Assembly (NCBI GenBank): GCA_900617975.1
Contig: UZAE01012041.1
Span: 1 to 64,000, forward strand
Direction: 5' to 3'
Source of the DNA: Rodentolepis nana
Lineage: Eukaryota; Platyhelminthes; Cestoda; Cyclophyllidea; Hymenolepididae
DNA: 64,000 nucleotides
The position numbers were made by a program, and so were the translations under genes. A model generated the notes under the pieces. The model had not been told where the DNA came from. It made no database searches and worked only from the letters and a program-made list of their open reading frames with translations. Positions 1 to 12,800 of the stretch are shown here, piece after piece (position 1 is the stretch's first letter; each line of letters starts with the position of its first letter).

Positions 1-270
1 ATACTCATACAACAAAAAAGTCTATAAACCGGCAGTTGACGTAAAACTACCATCACTCCACTGTATGCCATATTCAACCACTTCCACAATACTCATCTTT
101 CCTTTTCTCTGACTATGCCTGTCTGTTTCTTTTACATCTGTGAATCATTATTTTGTCCCCCCTCTCGACTTTCTGTCACTTTGATGTTCCTCCTCCTCTC
201 TTTGAAGCCTGAAGTCAACTAAAGGGCTAATGATAACTATCAAAACGCCTGTCATTTGAAATAAATAAAT
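1..270 (+). mobile_element. SINE-like ~320-bp retroposon, copy A (5' end cut by window edge)
   Basis: Begins inside the element (atactcatac...) and runs through the shared body (ctgtctgtttctttt, cctctcgactttctgtcac, gaagcctgaagtcaact, gggctaatgataac) to the (AAATA)n tail ending near 270. It lies antisense to unc-89, in the intron left of the kinase-start exon. Confidence 0.85.
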
Positions 271-741
271 TTCCGTTATTTATTTACTACCACTGCTGGT
301 GAAATATAAGCAAGGTAATTTTGTTTTGTGTTTCATCAACCTCACCTTCGCTGTGATACGACTCTAAGCTGCGGCACAATGTGCTAGATAATTTATCTTC
401 ACAACCATTGAATGGAAAAGGCAGGGTGAAACGACAAGAGCGAAACCTTTGTTCTCTGTGACTGTGCGATCCCTAAAAATTTATCACTGTGTCAACCGAT
501 GTCAGTTACTTCCCACAATTATGATTTGTGAAATTTGATATAGCAATTTGGATTCCATGACATTAATATGGAGTTTAATAAAGCCAGATCCCTGTAGGAA
601 GAAACTAAACCTTTAACTCAATTCAAGCTTTTTTCGTATAAGAGAATACATTTTCTTTGATATAGTTAGAGTCATTAAAAGAAGAGTACATTGTGCGTGT
701 ATAACACTGTTATATAGCGGAGAAGGTAATAATAAGCTTAC
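271..741 (-). other. Left-edge sequence, probable intron within the kinase-coding part
   Basis: Follows the donor at 742-740. It contains good acceptor-like sites (TTCTTCCTACAG near 589, ATTTTTAG near 473), but no frame after them shows the Gly-rich loop of a kinase. I assign no exon here. Confidence 0.5.
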
Positions 742-820
742 GTTGCAATCTTGTGAAGAACGAAGTAGTGTTTGTCGATATTTGACCATCTTGGAGTTAT
801 CGTTCTGGGAGACATTTTTT
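742..820 (-). CDS. unc-89: unc-89 exon: start of the first protein kinase domain
   Basis: Acceptor TTTTTACTAG|AA and donor GCAAC|GTAAGC enclose 79 nt. Entering in phase 1 from the Ig12 exon, they read EKMSPRTITPRW, SNIDKHYFVLHKIAT. The pattern Y-x-V-x-x-x-I-A at the end is that of a giant-kinase first strand, just before the Gly-rich loop (other members read I-A/G-x-G-R-F). The loop itself, and the rest of the kinase, must lie left of this exon. The only long open frame here is in a different phase and is a shadow. Confidence 0.6.
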
Positions 821-3800
821 CTAGTAAAAAGAACCACATCAGGTTTTCAGTGGAAGCAAATATATGATATAGACAGTGAATTACAGTAAGCATTCTATAA
901 GTGAATCACATGGAACAAATTGATGATGGAAATGGGGATCTCACCTTCAATTCGAACAATACAGCTTGTCTGAGCCCTTCCAGCTGGATTCTCTGCAATC
1001 ATTGTGTAAAGACCAGCATCTTGAAACACGCATCGTTCTACACGCAGAGAGGCATCAACAGTCAATTCACCGAGTTCCATTTCATCTTCATCAGCTGACC
1101 AATCAGATTGTCCCGAAGCGCCAGTTTCTCCACCGATCCACGTACGGTAAGATGAAGTGAGGCGCTTGGAGTCACGGGTCCAGGTTATTTTGGCCGGTGG
1201 AACAGCATCCACACAGCAAGGCAGGAGTAGAGTGTAATGGACTGGCAGTGTTATAATCGGCATTGGAACTTCTGTAATCACTGGGGCATCTGGAGTTTAA
1301 AATGACATATCAATCAATACTATGAAAGTTAAGAGTTTTGTTTAAGCATCCACTTCAAAGGGAATTCACCAGAATTTGGTAACTCCATAAAAGACATAAA
1401 GGACTATTAGAAGTATTATGGCATGAGCCAACCATTAAAGTTTAGCAGTCAACATATAATTCATGTAATGGATAAGTAGGAATACATAGTTATTTTAAAC
1501 AAAGTAGAGTGCTAAATTAACAATAAAATGAAGGTATTTAGAGATAAAACCAAATTATCGTCCACCCACGAGAAATAATTGTTTCCCCTCATATCATGTG
1601 CAGTTATATTGCTCTTTAGGAAATCAGTAGAGTGAATTAATGAGTTCATAAAAATAGAGAAAAACAATATTTTTATAATATGAGCAATCATCTAGTTACT
1701 CAATATCGATGTTTTCAGTGAATAAATAAATTGCAACTCACAAAAATTTCAACTGACTTACCGGCTCTAACCACGCGGAATTCCTTGTCAACTGATCCGT
1801 AGGCATTGACAGCCTTGCAAGTGTATGTACCAAAATCGCGTTCATCAAGATCAAAGAGACGTAATTGTGCGGATTTTCCTCCACCGGTGACATGTTGGAA
1901 GTATCCTGACGGGAACTGCTCGTGTTCTGGAAGAAAAAGGGCTTGGTAATCAACCACCCATAATAAAGCTTTCTTTGAGTTAGGAAGTTAGACTGGAGTT
2001 TTACATGCCAGAAACTCCCATTCCACTACCCTAGTTGATTACAAATAGTCAGGGCATTTGACCACCTATACTACTGAATGTGCATCGATCGATCCACCAG
2101 TGATGTGCCCAATGTAACCTTTGACTTGACTCACACCTTTACCACTGTAATACTGACACCATATAACTAAGCACTTTAATTTCGCTATTGGTTTGACGTG
2201 CTGAACTTGAAACCTGTGATGAATTGTATTTTGTCAATTGAAGTATCCAGACAGATCTAAAATTTGCGTAGAAATGCGAATAAACGATTTTTACTCGACA
2301 CGAGTAGTCAGGTCTCTTGTCTCTGATGTTAGCTCCGCAGATTTGCAGATTTACTTTATTGACGAGGACCTCTCTGGTGCACATTTTGTGCACCACAGTA
2401 AATTTTAGTATCACCGTTAGTACACAATTTAGCCTAGAGGACCTGAATCATTGCTAGAATCTGGCATTCTAATTTCACGCTAGTACTTTCAATCTTCAGC
2501 TCACTACAAATACAAGCAAACCTACTGGGAAGGTTGGGAATTTCCTGGGAATTGAAAGACCAAATAAACTGCACTGGGTTCTTCAAATTGTATGAGGATA
2601 GAGTGCATCGCAGATCCAAATCGCCACCGGTAGGAACATAGATCAATTCTGTTGAAGGGTTCTCAAACTGTGGGGGAACTAAAAAGTCGAATTCCAAAAG
2701 TTAAATAATCTTTGTTCGAAAGTACTACTACAATAGTATCATACATTAAAAGGGAACAAAAAAGGAGAATATTTTACTGTAAACGGAACCAAGACTTTCC
2801 TTCCATTAGATATGTTCGTCTATTATGTGAAAGTATGAAAAGAATATTTTGAGATATTCGAATTTATGCTGTATTCTCTCTGATAACTTTAAATTTATCT
2901 GATTATCGATTGGTTAGTTTTAAAACTACAGCCTTTTTCTTTCCTACCGACGAATCATGACGCCTGCCCAACTATTCTACTGTTGTACTATTAAGCTTTT
3001 GTCATTATCAACACTAATTTTAATCATGTCTCCTTTCTATTTTATTTTGGTAAAATTATGGAGAGCTTTAAAGGGTTAGCAAGCTAATAAGCTTTCTCTA
3101 ACCTACACTGATAACTCCAGAGCTGAAATTTATCTCCAGCTTTTCGACTTTCTTAAAGGCAATGCATATCAGCTTCATTTCAGCGACCAGGACAAAACCT
3201 CTATTGTGGACTAACCTTTACGACTAATCTCAAAAAATGCGACGGCCAAAGTTAGTATTTAATCACTAGTCTAGACTCATTGACATCCCTCATTGGAAAG
3301 ATCTGAACTTTTGACCGTTTAGGTTGAGTCTGGATTTACGAATAAAATTAAATGTAAACATTTATATCAAATGGTAGGCGTCTTGATGGTTATCATTAGC
3401 CCTTTAGTTGACTTCAGACTTCACAGAGGGGAAGGAACATCAAATTGAAAAAAGTCGAGAGGGGGGAAGAGAAGAGTGTTTCAAAGATGTAAGAGACAAA
3501 CACAAAGGTAGAAAAAAGGTGAGGTGAGTACTGTGAAAGTGGGGTGATGGTAGTCTGAAGTCGGAAGTAAACTGCCAGTTAATAGACTTTTTTGCCGTAT
3601 GAATATACGTTGCCCAGGGTGCACCACGTGGAGGTAAGTCTAAATATACATTGCCCAGGGTGCACCACGGAGGTAAGTCTATTGCACACCCCATGATACC
3701 TATCATAACGCCTGCCATTTGAAAGTACGTTGTCCAGGGTGCACCACGTGGAGGTAAGTCTATCGTATTCTTAAGAATAATTGTTTAGAAAACCAGCAAG

Positions 3801-6800
3801 GGTTGAAAGTTGCCCAGGGTGCACCACGTGGAGGTAAGTCTATCGCACGCTGTCCAGGGTGCACCACGTGGAGGTAAGTCTATCGCACACACCCCTCCGC
3901 TTCCAAATAAGATGTTGATAGTGAAGGCATATTTCCAGGGTGCACCACGTGGAGGTAAGTCTATCGCACACCCACTTGGCTCTCCCCTCAAATTTCAACC
4001 CTACACGGATGGGCTTACTTGGAAATATAGAAAAATACATATGGTTACAAATTTTCGGGGTGGTGCACCCTGGGCAACGTATACTCATACGACAAAAAAG
4101 TCTATGAACCGGCAGTTGACTTCTGCTTCTAACTACCATGACCGACAGTTTGTCATATCCGTCCCCTTCCACAGTGTTCATCTTACCTTTTCTCTACCTT
4201 TGTGTCTGTCTGACTCTTTCACATCTATTAATCACTATTTTGTCTCTCCTCTCGACTTTTTGTCACTTTGATATTCCTCCTTCCCTCTGTAGAGCCCGAA
4301 GTCAGCTAAATAGCTAATGATAACTATCAAAACGCCTGTCATTTGAAATAAATAAATGCTTCGAAATAAGCGTGTTAAATTTACTGGAGAAGGACAGCGC
4401 CTTAGTCAATTAGAAATGGCATTTGGAAGAGCATTTTGTCTAACAATTCGGCTGCATATGAGCAGACATGAAAGGATGACATTTTTCTTCTTTGACAAGG
4501 GGAGATAGCTTGTTCTGTTAAAGATAAATATGCCTTAGAAAATAAATCACCCTTCAATTCAAACAGGCGCTATTTCAAATATTTATAAAATGTCGAAAAA
4601 ACAGGATAATTTTTGGGGTGTATGGTTAAATATATTTGACGGATGCCTTAGTCATGTGAGTGAAGAAATATGGAAAACGCACAACAGATGGCCAAATCTA
4701 CGTTCACAACAAAACAGAACTTGAGGACAAGTTGAAGGTATGATATCAAGACGAAACGATGGAGTCCGCCAAAACAAAATAACTAGAAATCTACATGGGT
4801 TTATAGAGGGACTAGACAGAAAAAGCAACTTTATATGAAATGGGGGAAACACGGAACTTACTGGAGTCATAGGAGCTGTTCGAACTGCCGTAATTACTCA
4901 AGGACCGACTTGCACCTGGTTCACATACAAAACAAATTGTATAGTGTAGCAGAAAATTTAAACACTGTTGAATCAGTTTCAAACTTACGTCCTGCTCTAG
5001 ACCTTCTCTTTCGTGTTTGTTGGCTAGGTTCACCTCTTCCAAAGTTTGTTACAGCAACCACACGAAGAGCATACTCCTGTGTTGGATCTAAACCTTCCAA
5101 TGTACACTTCGGTTGTTTCAAACCCTCCTTGAACACCTTCCAATCGTCGGATGAGCTTCCCCCACCAATATGTCGGACTTGGACCTCATAAGTGAAGGGA
5201 GTCAACGTCTGAGTAAGACTGTACACTCGAGGTGTTTGCCATTTAAGTTCTGGTGGTTCACGGCCTTCAAGAATTCCTGTAGGCTCCCGAACAATTGGAA
5301 CGACAAAGGAGAGATCAGGAATCACTAAAATTACCAAAGTTCCAACAGTGCTGTCACACAGAATAAACCCTAATGTTATGAAGAGAGGTAGATAACCTAC
5401 CAACTTGGGCGTCAACATGAGTAGTTCGAGAGGGCAATCCAGCACCGAACTGATTTCGACCGACAATTCGGAAGGAGTATGGAATCAGCGGATTGACTTC
5501 TCCCCAGGCGAAGGATGGGCTGGATAGACCAGTAGCAATCTTTTTCCATTCTTTGCTATTTCCAATCATGGCTTCTACATCGAATGTCAGTCCTTCCTCC
5601 AAACTTTGTGGAAATGTGGAAGCGAGAATGTGGTTGCTGAAAAAGGCTTCCAGCTTTTCCTCTGGATATGAAATGAGGTATTCATCCACCTTGTTCACAT
5701 CAACATGCACTTTTTGGTAGGATAGATCAGGAGCCAGTTCGGCTAAAATAGATCAGTATCTACATGTCAAACTGGAAAACGTCTTTTACGGACTTAAAAT
5801 TTATGAAAAAGTTATCTGACTGTGCCTCTAAAGCGATAATATATTTTCTAAATTTACTTACTTCTTCTCCCAATTATAAACCACCAAGCCCAATATTTTT
5901 AAAGTCGAAACTATGTTCCAAGATTGATTCATGACTAACATTGACTTTTGATTGTTATATTCTATAACTGAAATCAATTATTAATAAAATCAGATCGGAA
6001 CGAATTCTTAGTTTAAAGAGTTAACGCCATGACTCAATTTACAGTTACAAAACGATTCTAAAGAAAGAAGATTATATAAGTAGAACCCTCCAAACGTACC
6101 AGACTTAATATTAATTCTCACGGGTCTACTGGGAGCACAGGGCTGTCCGTTTAGCAGGGCAATGACTCGATATTCATTACCATACATCTCTTTGGGGCAA
6201 TTCTTCAGGGTAACTTTTCCCGTCAATTCATCTTGAATACTATCTACAGTTGCCACTGGATACCAATCAGAGGAGAATCCATCACGACGCTCGACACAAT
6301 AGCGAACTGCGCCTCGCCAATCCGTATCCTCATATCCACTATCACCCATACGTGACGGTGAATCAGAAGTTGAGGGCACTCGGCTGCACGTTGATTCCAG
6401 CGCATCGATTGCCTCATCTCCCAGTCGCCAACGAAGGAATACAGACTGCGGAGCGATAATTAGCGCCTTAAGATCCTCTACACATCTAGAGAGGACAAGT
6501 GTTAAAGATAGGGTGGTCAGAGTAGAGGAGTAGTTACTAAATTATGTATAGTTTCTAGCACAGTCCAATGCCAGCAAGACCCATAGTTTACGAATAAATA
6601 ATCGATTTTCAGTGCGAAACAGCGACATGAATAATAAAACAGTGACTTAACTAACTGGCTTATATAAAATTCAATCTTAACGGACTTTTTAAATAGTGAC
6701 AAGGCTATGAGGAAAAGTAAGCTAAACGATATTCGCTGAACTTTTGGTGACTAATGTTAGCAAAAAAGTTTAAACAGGTAAAGATCACAATGGTATCAAG

Positions 6801-9800
6801 GCTAAACAATGGAATCACACTTTGGTCTGAACATTCTGGAAAGTGTTATTTTTGAGGACAGAAACCTCTCAGCCAATCAGCAACTGATTTTATGCAACGT
6901 AGCACAACATGGGCTGTATCTAATAGCTAACCAGGTTAGAAATCCCACAACTTTTTGAATAAAGGGTGTGCGATAGACTTACCTCCACGTGGTACACCCT
7001 GGGCAACGTATTCTCATACGGCAAAAAGTCTATAAACTGGCAGTTGACTTCTGATTTTAATCTAAAATGACCCCACTGTATGGTATATTCGACCCATTCC
7101 GCAGTACTCATCTTACCTTTTCTCTGACTTGCGTCTGTCTGTCTCTTTTACATCTGTAAATCAATCTTCTGTTCCTCCCTCTCCACTTTTTGTGACTTGA
7201 ATGTTCCTCTCCTCTGTGAAGCCCGAAGTCAGCTAAAGGGCTAATGATAAGTATCATAAAGCCCGCAAATTGAAATAAATAAATAAATTCTGGAATAAAC
7301 ACTTTCCGCTGCAATAAACTTAGCCAAGTTAACTTAAAAAGCAAATTTATGCAACTTGCATTTTTTGCAGTTCTTTAGAATTTTTAGTATAATACATGGG
7401 TGCAACAAAAATTCGTATTTGTGCTTTATTTGTTCAAAATTCTAACCCCGAATTCCTCAATCTGTATAACCTCAGAATAGATTCATTCAAATTGTTAGAT
7501 CAATAAAGTATAAGTAATAAAGCTATTTGGGTTAATGGCAACCAAGTTAAAAGTAAATCGAGAAATTATTTTATTTTAGAATCTGCAGAACTTTAGACGC
7601 CCCAGTGTAGGAAATCGAGATTTGAAAAATCATTGATTTCCAGCACATCTATTGCTATTTAAAATACGAACAAAGCATAGATAAAATGAAAGGGAAGAAA
7701 ACATGTGTCAAAAAATTTATACAATAAAACGATTTTTATATCTTTCCTATGTTTACTTCCCAAAGCAGCCTCAATCATTCTTATTACCCTAAAATACAGC
7801 AATTTTTCAATTTCCACTTTTTTAAGCAATAAATAACTTATTATGACGCTTACTCCTGCAGGTCCGTGAGCTTTTTCGGGATTTGAATAGCAGGAGCTTC
7901 TACTGCGGGCCCTTCGCCATATCGGTTTATCGGAATGACTCGATACCTTAAAGTTGAGCCACTTAGCGGAGTTTTGTGCTCAAAGAAGGTTTTCGAGGAG
8001 CCTAAAACACTTCCAATCTCTCGCCATACTCCGTGACCTTCTTGTGCCTCAATCCGGTAGGTTGTTTCCATTGGTTGGAAGTACAATCCCCTTTCCAGTT
8101 GTTCCGAAAGAATTTGCTCTCCTTCTGTTTGTCCACAGGGACTCCAGTCTAAGCGAACAGAGTAATTTCCTCCCTTATTCTTGGGCTGATGAACTCGAGC
8201 TCGTAGACTTTCCACAGCTGATGGAAGCAATTGACGTTTGGAAGGAATTCTGACTTGTCTATAACCATTCAACCACCCAGAAATCATTCCGTCATTAGTA
8301 AGCCCAAGCAGACGAATGTACTGCTCAGAGGTGGAACTTAGTGAAAGATCTAGACAATATGAATCGCCGAGAATAGGTTGTGATCCAGGACCAATAGGTT
8401 TCCACCATCCTTCAGGATCCGTTATCCTACTATTCGGGATGATTGCATATTCCATTCGGTACTTTCCATGAGGACTACCATCTGAAGTATGAAGGGATTC
8501 TTCCCATTTGAGACTTATTCCATTCTCTATATCCATAGATGTCAACCAGATTGGACGTTTTTCGGAACCTTGGGGAAGGGAAATAATTGGGAGTGTGAAA
8601 AGAGATTCCTCTTGACGTAAGGGTTTAGCAGAATCCAAATCATTTTGTTTTGGCAGACCGAAATCTGTTAAGCGCAAAGATTTTGTGGCAAGAGTTGAGC
8701 CATAGTCATTTCTACACACCACTCGAATTTCCGGTGTCTGTGAACTGTAGTTTGATGCGTCTTGAACAGCTCTGTATACGTAGCTGGGTAGTTTATACGA
8801 GGTCGTGTCAGAGATACAATCATCAATTACACTCCATGGACCAGTTCTACCTTTTCTCCACTCCACAGTGTAGATTGGTCTCAATCCTCGAACACAGGCG
8901 TCACAATATTCGGGAAGGTAAGCTTCTTTCCAATGAAGCATGAGTCCAGCATGAGCACTCTTTTCAGAGAAATTGATATCCGGTCGAATGACCGAAACCC
9001 ATGGTGGATCTACGGCAAGATCTGGGATTAGATGTTCAACTGGAAGGTTCGCTATCGCCGTTGCACTCGGTTCTGATGTTCCGAACCCGTTATAAGCCCG
9101 AATTCGCACCATTGTCGAGACACCAGGTTTAAGATGGTGAACGTAGGCCTTATCCTTTAAGCCCGAAGCAATAGGCTTCCAATCACTCCTAGTGCCTTCT
9201 CTAACTTCAACAATGTAGGAGATGTTACCATCGCGTGAACCAGGCGGATCAGTCCAAGTAATCATAACCGATCCAAGATCTGCCTTAGCGATCATGGGTT
9301 TAACAGTAGCCATATTTGGTACGCTTACACGAGCTGGAATTTTCAGCACAGGTTGAGATGGCGGTCCAGTTCCAAGAGCATTCTCGGCAAGAACTCGAAG
9401 TTGAATTGGCTGAAGTGGTGATGCGATTGTATGTGGAAGAACAGCTCGATTTGTTTGAAGGTTCGTTAGTACTGGGCTCCAGAAATATCCATTGTCCTTC
9501 GACATCTCCACCGTGTAGCTTAAGTCACTGCCATCCTCAGAAATGACTGGACTCCAACAAATTGTAAGATCAGTTGGAGTAGACGATTCAAGCATCAGAC
9601 CATCTGGAGCTATTCTTGGAACACCATGCCTCAAGGGTCGGTATTTGCCTACGTCTGTTTCAAATTCTTCATATGGCTCTACCACACCTAAAATAGGAAC
9701 AGAATATTTACGAAAACACAGGTTGGGATGCTCAAGCAAACTGCCCGATTAGAGTAAAATCTTACCATCTACTGTGACGTTGGCAGTTGTTTGTGATTTG

Positions 9801-12800
9801 CCCAGTTCGTTGACGGCACTGCAAATATACACACCACGATCTTTTGGCTCAACTGAAAGGATTTTCAGAGTGGAAGTATTATCCAGTGAGCGAATTCGGT
9901 GATACTCATCGGTCTCGACAATTTCATCATTGTGACGCCTGTGTTACAAAGGAAGTCATATATTATACTTGCTTAAAATTAAGAGATTTTTGACGGGAGG
10001 AAATCCTTACCAGAAGAAGTGAGGAATGGGGTCACCTACAACACGGCAAGTGAGTTCCACAGAATCTCCAGAATAACAGTCCACGTCTGCGAGCTTCCTT
10101 GTGAACATTGGAGCAATTCCATCCACAACAGACACCGCACTTGAAAAGGTTATAAAATGGGTGGTTTAAGGATGCTTTGAAGCGTTAACAGCACTTGATA
10201 TTTGTTGGGGACCACTGGGAGTCCAACGATTGGCATCGATCACGTGACTGTCGATTTGACAGGCCTGCACATAAAGCACTTCAATGCTAGTTGTATGGCT
10301 ACCTAATTCCCAAGCTCATTTGACGTAGCCTTTCTGACGCTCTTCATGCTTAAGGGAGCCTCCGGAATGAGACAATCTTTTTCTTCCACCAGATTAATTA
10401 GTCAGACTTAATCACTGCGTGCCAACTGAGTGCGAGCCGTTAGGTACTAGGCCCGTGGGCTCAGACTCCACATGCGCCCTCACTTATGTTATGAATAATT
10501 TGATGTTTTCAATTATATAGCCAACACAGAGCGCTGGCACAAAATGCTACGTAATACGAGTATTAAATCCATATCAACCTGGTTTCTGACGCACTAAGTG
10601 CTTTTCTTTTTAACACACACGATCTCCAGCGTGGAAAGTCATCTAACGATTTTACGTTGTCAAGTCTAACTCACTTTAAATGGGATGCTTATTCCTATGA
10701 ATGATCAATCTTGATAAAAGTCAAGCATTAAGTTGGCATATTGTCATGCATCGTTAGAACTTCATTTATATAACACGATACTCTTAGCATTGATTGCCTC
10801 GTTTTAAATGCACATGCATGTATTGGGATAAATGCTAAATACCATTGCGATGAAAGATGAATTCGGAATAATAAGTAGTAATAGGATAAGCTGACTAATA
10901 CTCCGTTAATAAGTAATTGAATTAACTTATATTGATCTCACCTGATTGGCTCAGATATAAAATCAGGCTCAACGCTGCTGTGATACAAAACAAAGAGACA
11001 TTCAAATGTACTGGAAGAACTAACGGTTGTATCAAAAATACTGATGAGCATCACTTACCGTTTTGAAGTGTCAAATTGAGTGGATTCAAAATCAGCTTTT
11101 CCTCGAAGGCGACATGATGTAGAAAGTGGAGTGGCTGTGCTGGAATCTGAAATCAACTTGAGCTTGTATTCGCCAAGTTGATGTCGACTGGCAGCTGGAA
11201 TCGTCAAAGCGAAGTAATTTCCGCTGTCCCACACCACGTATTCTGATGTTCTTGTGGGCTGTAAAAATCTCAAGTCATCAGAAAACAGAGGAAACTAGCG
11301 GAATTTTAAGAGAAAACCAACACTCACTTCAATAGTATGACCATTCACAGACCATATGGGAGTTATTCCTGGAATAGGTTCAGCAATTTCAGCGTCAAGT
11401 GTGATAGTATCTCCTTCTGATACTCGAATTTCAGTTGGAAGTTCCTTAGTAAAGACCGGAGGGGCTGCCTGCTTCGGTTTCTCATCAGGGAAGACCAACA
11501 GTTCAGGAAAGTCGACTTCCCAAGCTACTCCATAACCTTCCTCGTCCTCCTCTTCAGCAAGTGGTTCTTCTTGAATAGCTGGAAGTGGATTGTAGGCAAC
11601 CGAGTAGAAACCGACATCATCAAGTGTAACAGCAGGTTTATAGAGGATGACAGAAGTATGACCGCGATTCTGATCCGATGGTTCAATCCTAAAATCATTT
11701 GCAGGATCGTCACGTGAAAGTGGAACACCATTTCGACTCCATGAAACAGATTCGGGTGGAACTTGATCTGGAGGTACATTAAGATCAGCAATCAAGCTCA
11801 GAGGTTGTCCTTCACAAGCTGCAAAACCAAGCGGCTGACAAAGATTCGGCTGAACTTGTAAAACATTATCTTCTTCCTCCACCCCTGGGACTTTTGACTG
11901 GTTTTCTGCTCTGGCTCGGCTCTTTGCTGGATCTTTCCTCGCCGGAATAATCTCCACTGGAATTTTAAGATTGGCAGATACTGGACAACCGTCTGTCGGT
12001 TCTGTCACAAAGAAGTCAGTTTTTAATATCAATCAATCATGTATAGAGTTATTAACAAAAGAAAAACTCACTAATAGACAGTTCATAATCACCAGAGTCG
12101 AGAAGAACAGTGGAGTCCAGATAGAGCTGAGCCATGAGTTCACCATCATATCGCTTACCAAGAGGATTAGGTTCAAGGAGACGTTGAACGTGTTTTCCAG
12201 AACGCACTGGTTGTCCATTAAGGGTCCATTCCACAGAAGCTACATCGGGCGGAATTCCAGTAATGGTGAGACATAATGGCTCTCCAGCTGGAATCGGAAC
12301 TTTATCATGTCCCAGTCGCCGATTTGCATTCGCTTCAATGCAGCGGAGTTCAATATTTTCAATTGGTTTTGTTTCAGATTCTTTAGTTGGTTCAACAGCA
12401 CCTTCAGAAGGTGTCGGTTTTGCCTCTTCCTCACCATCACCTCCCTTCTTTCTTTTCTTTGACTTTTTTTTCTCTTCTCCGTCCCCACCTTCAAGAGACT
12501 TCTTCTTCTTTCGTTTCTCCTTCTTTTCATCTCCCTCTCCTGAGGCTGGTATCTTTGTTTCCAGTTCGTTGCTTCCCGTTTCTTCTGGTTTAATTTCGTC
12601 TTCGGTCTTGGATGGTTCTGGAACCTCTTCCAATTCTTCTTTCATAACTTCTTCGGGTGCTTCTGCGGTCTCCTTATCCCATACTTCTAAGACAATAGTA
12701 GCATAGATAGTCTCTTGAGATTTTAAACCACGTTTTATTTTTGGTTCACCCCTAAGTACGTATGTTCCTGAATCCTCTGGAGCTGCTGGATCTTTCTTTA

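Larger units (their letters stand above)
2679..4861 (-). other. 2.2-kb intron filled by the retroposon complex
   Basis: Holds copy B, the head-only array and copy C (3361-4358). The remaining 2679-3360 and 4359-4861 is plain AT-rich sequence with no recognised element. Confidence 0.75.
5743..7853 (-). other. Introns flanking the sixth FN3 exon
   Basis: 5743-6099 holds nothing recognisable. 6486-7853 contains retroposon copy D (6964-7290) and otherwise AT-rich sequence. Confidence 0.7.

Noticed and set aside
346..480. Candidate exon left of the kinase start (acceptor ATTTTTAG, donor CGAAG|GTGAGG)
   Set aside because: With the good acceptor the required frame hits TAG; with a weak acceptor it is open but shows no Gly-rich loop or other kinase motif.
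2434..2525. Extension of the Ig11 first-half exon beyond its donor
   Set aside because: The added residues do not fit an Ig fold, while splicing at 2526 to 1926 completes one exactly in phase.
3810..4271. Plus-strand ORF of 153 codons across the head array and copy C, and similar ORFs in other copies
   Set aside because: They read retroposon sequence; the peptides differ in frame from copy to copy and show no protein family.
10408..10475. tRNA-like stretch with weak A- and B-box resemblance
   Set aside because: It cannot be folded by eye into a cloverleaf, the B box is imperfect and no CCA context or second copy was found in the window.
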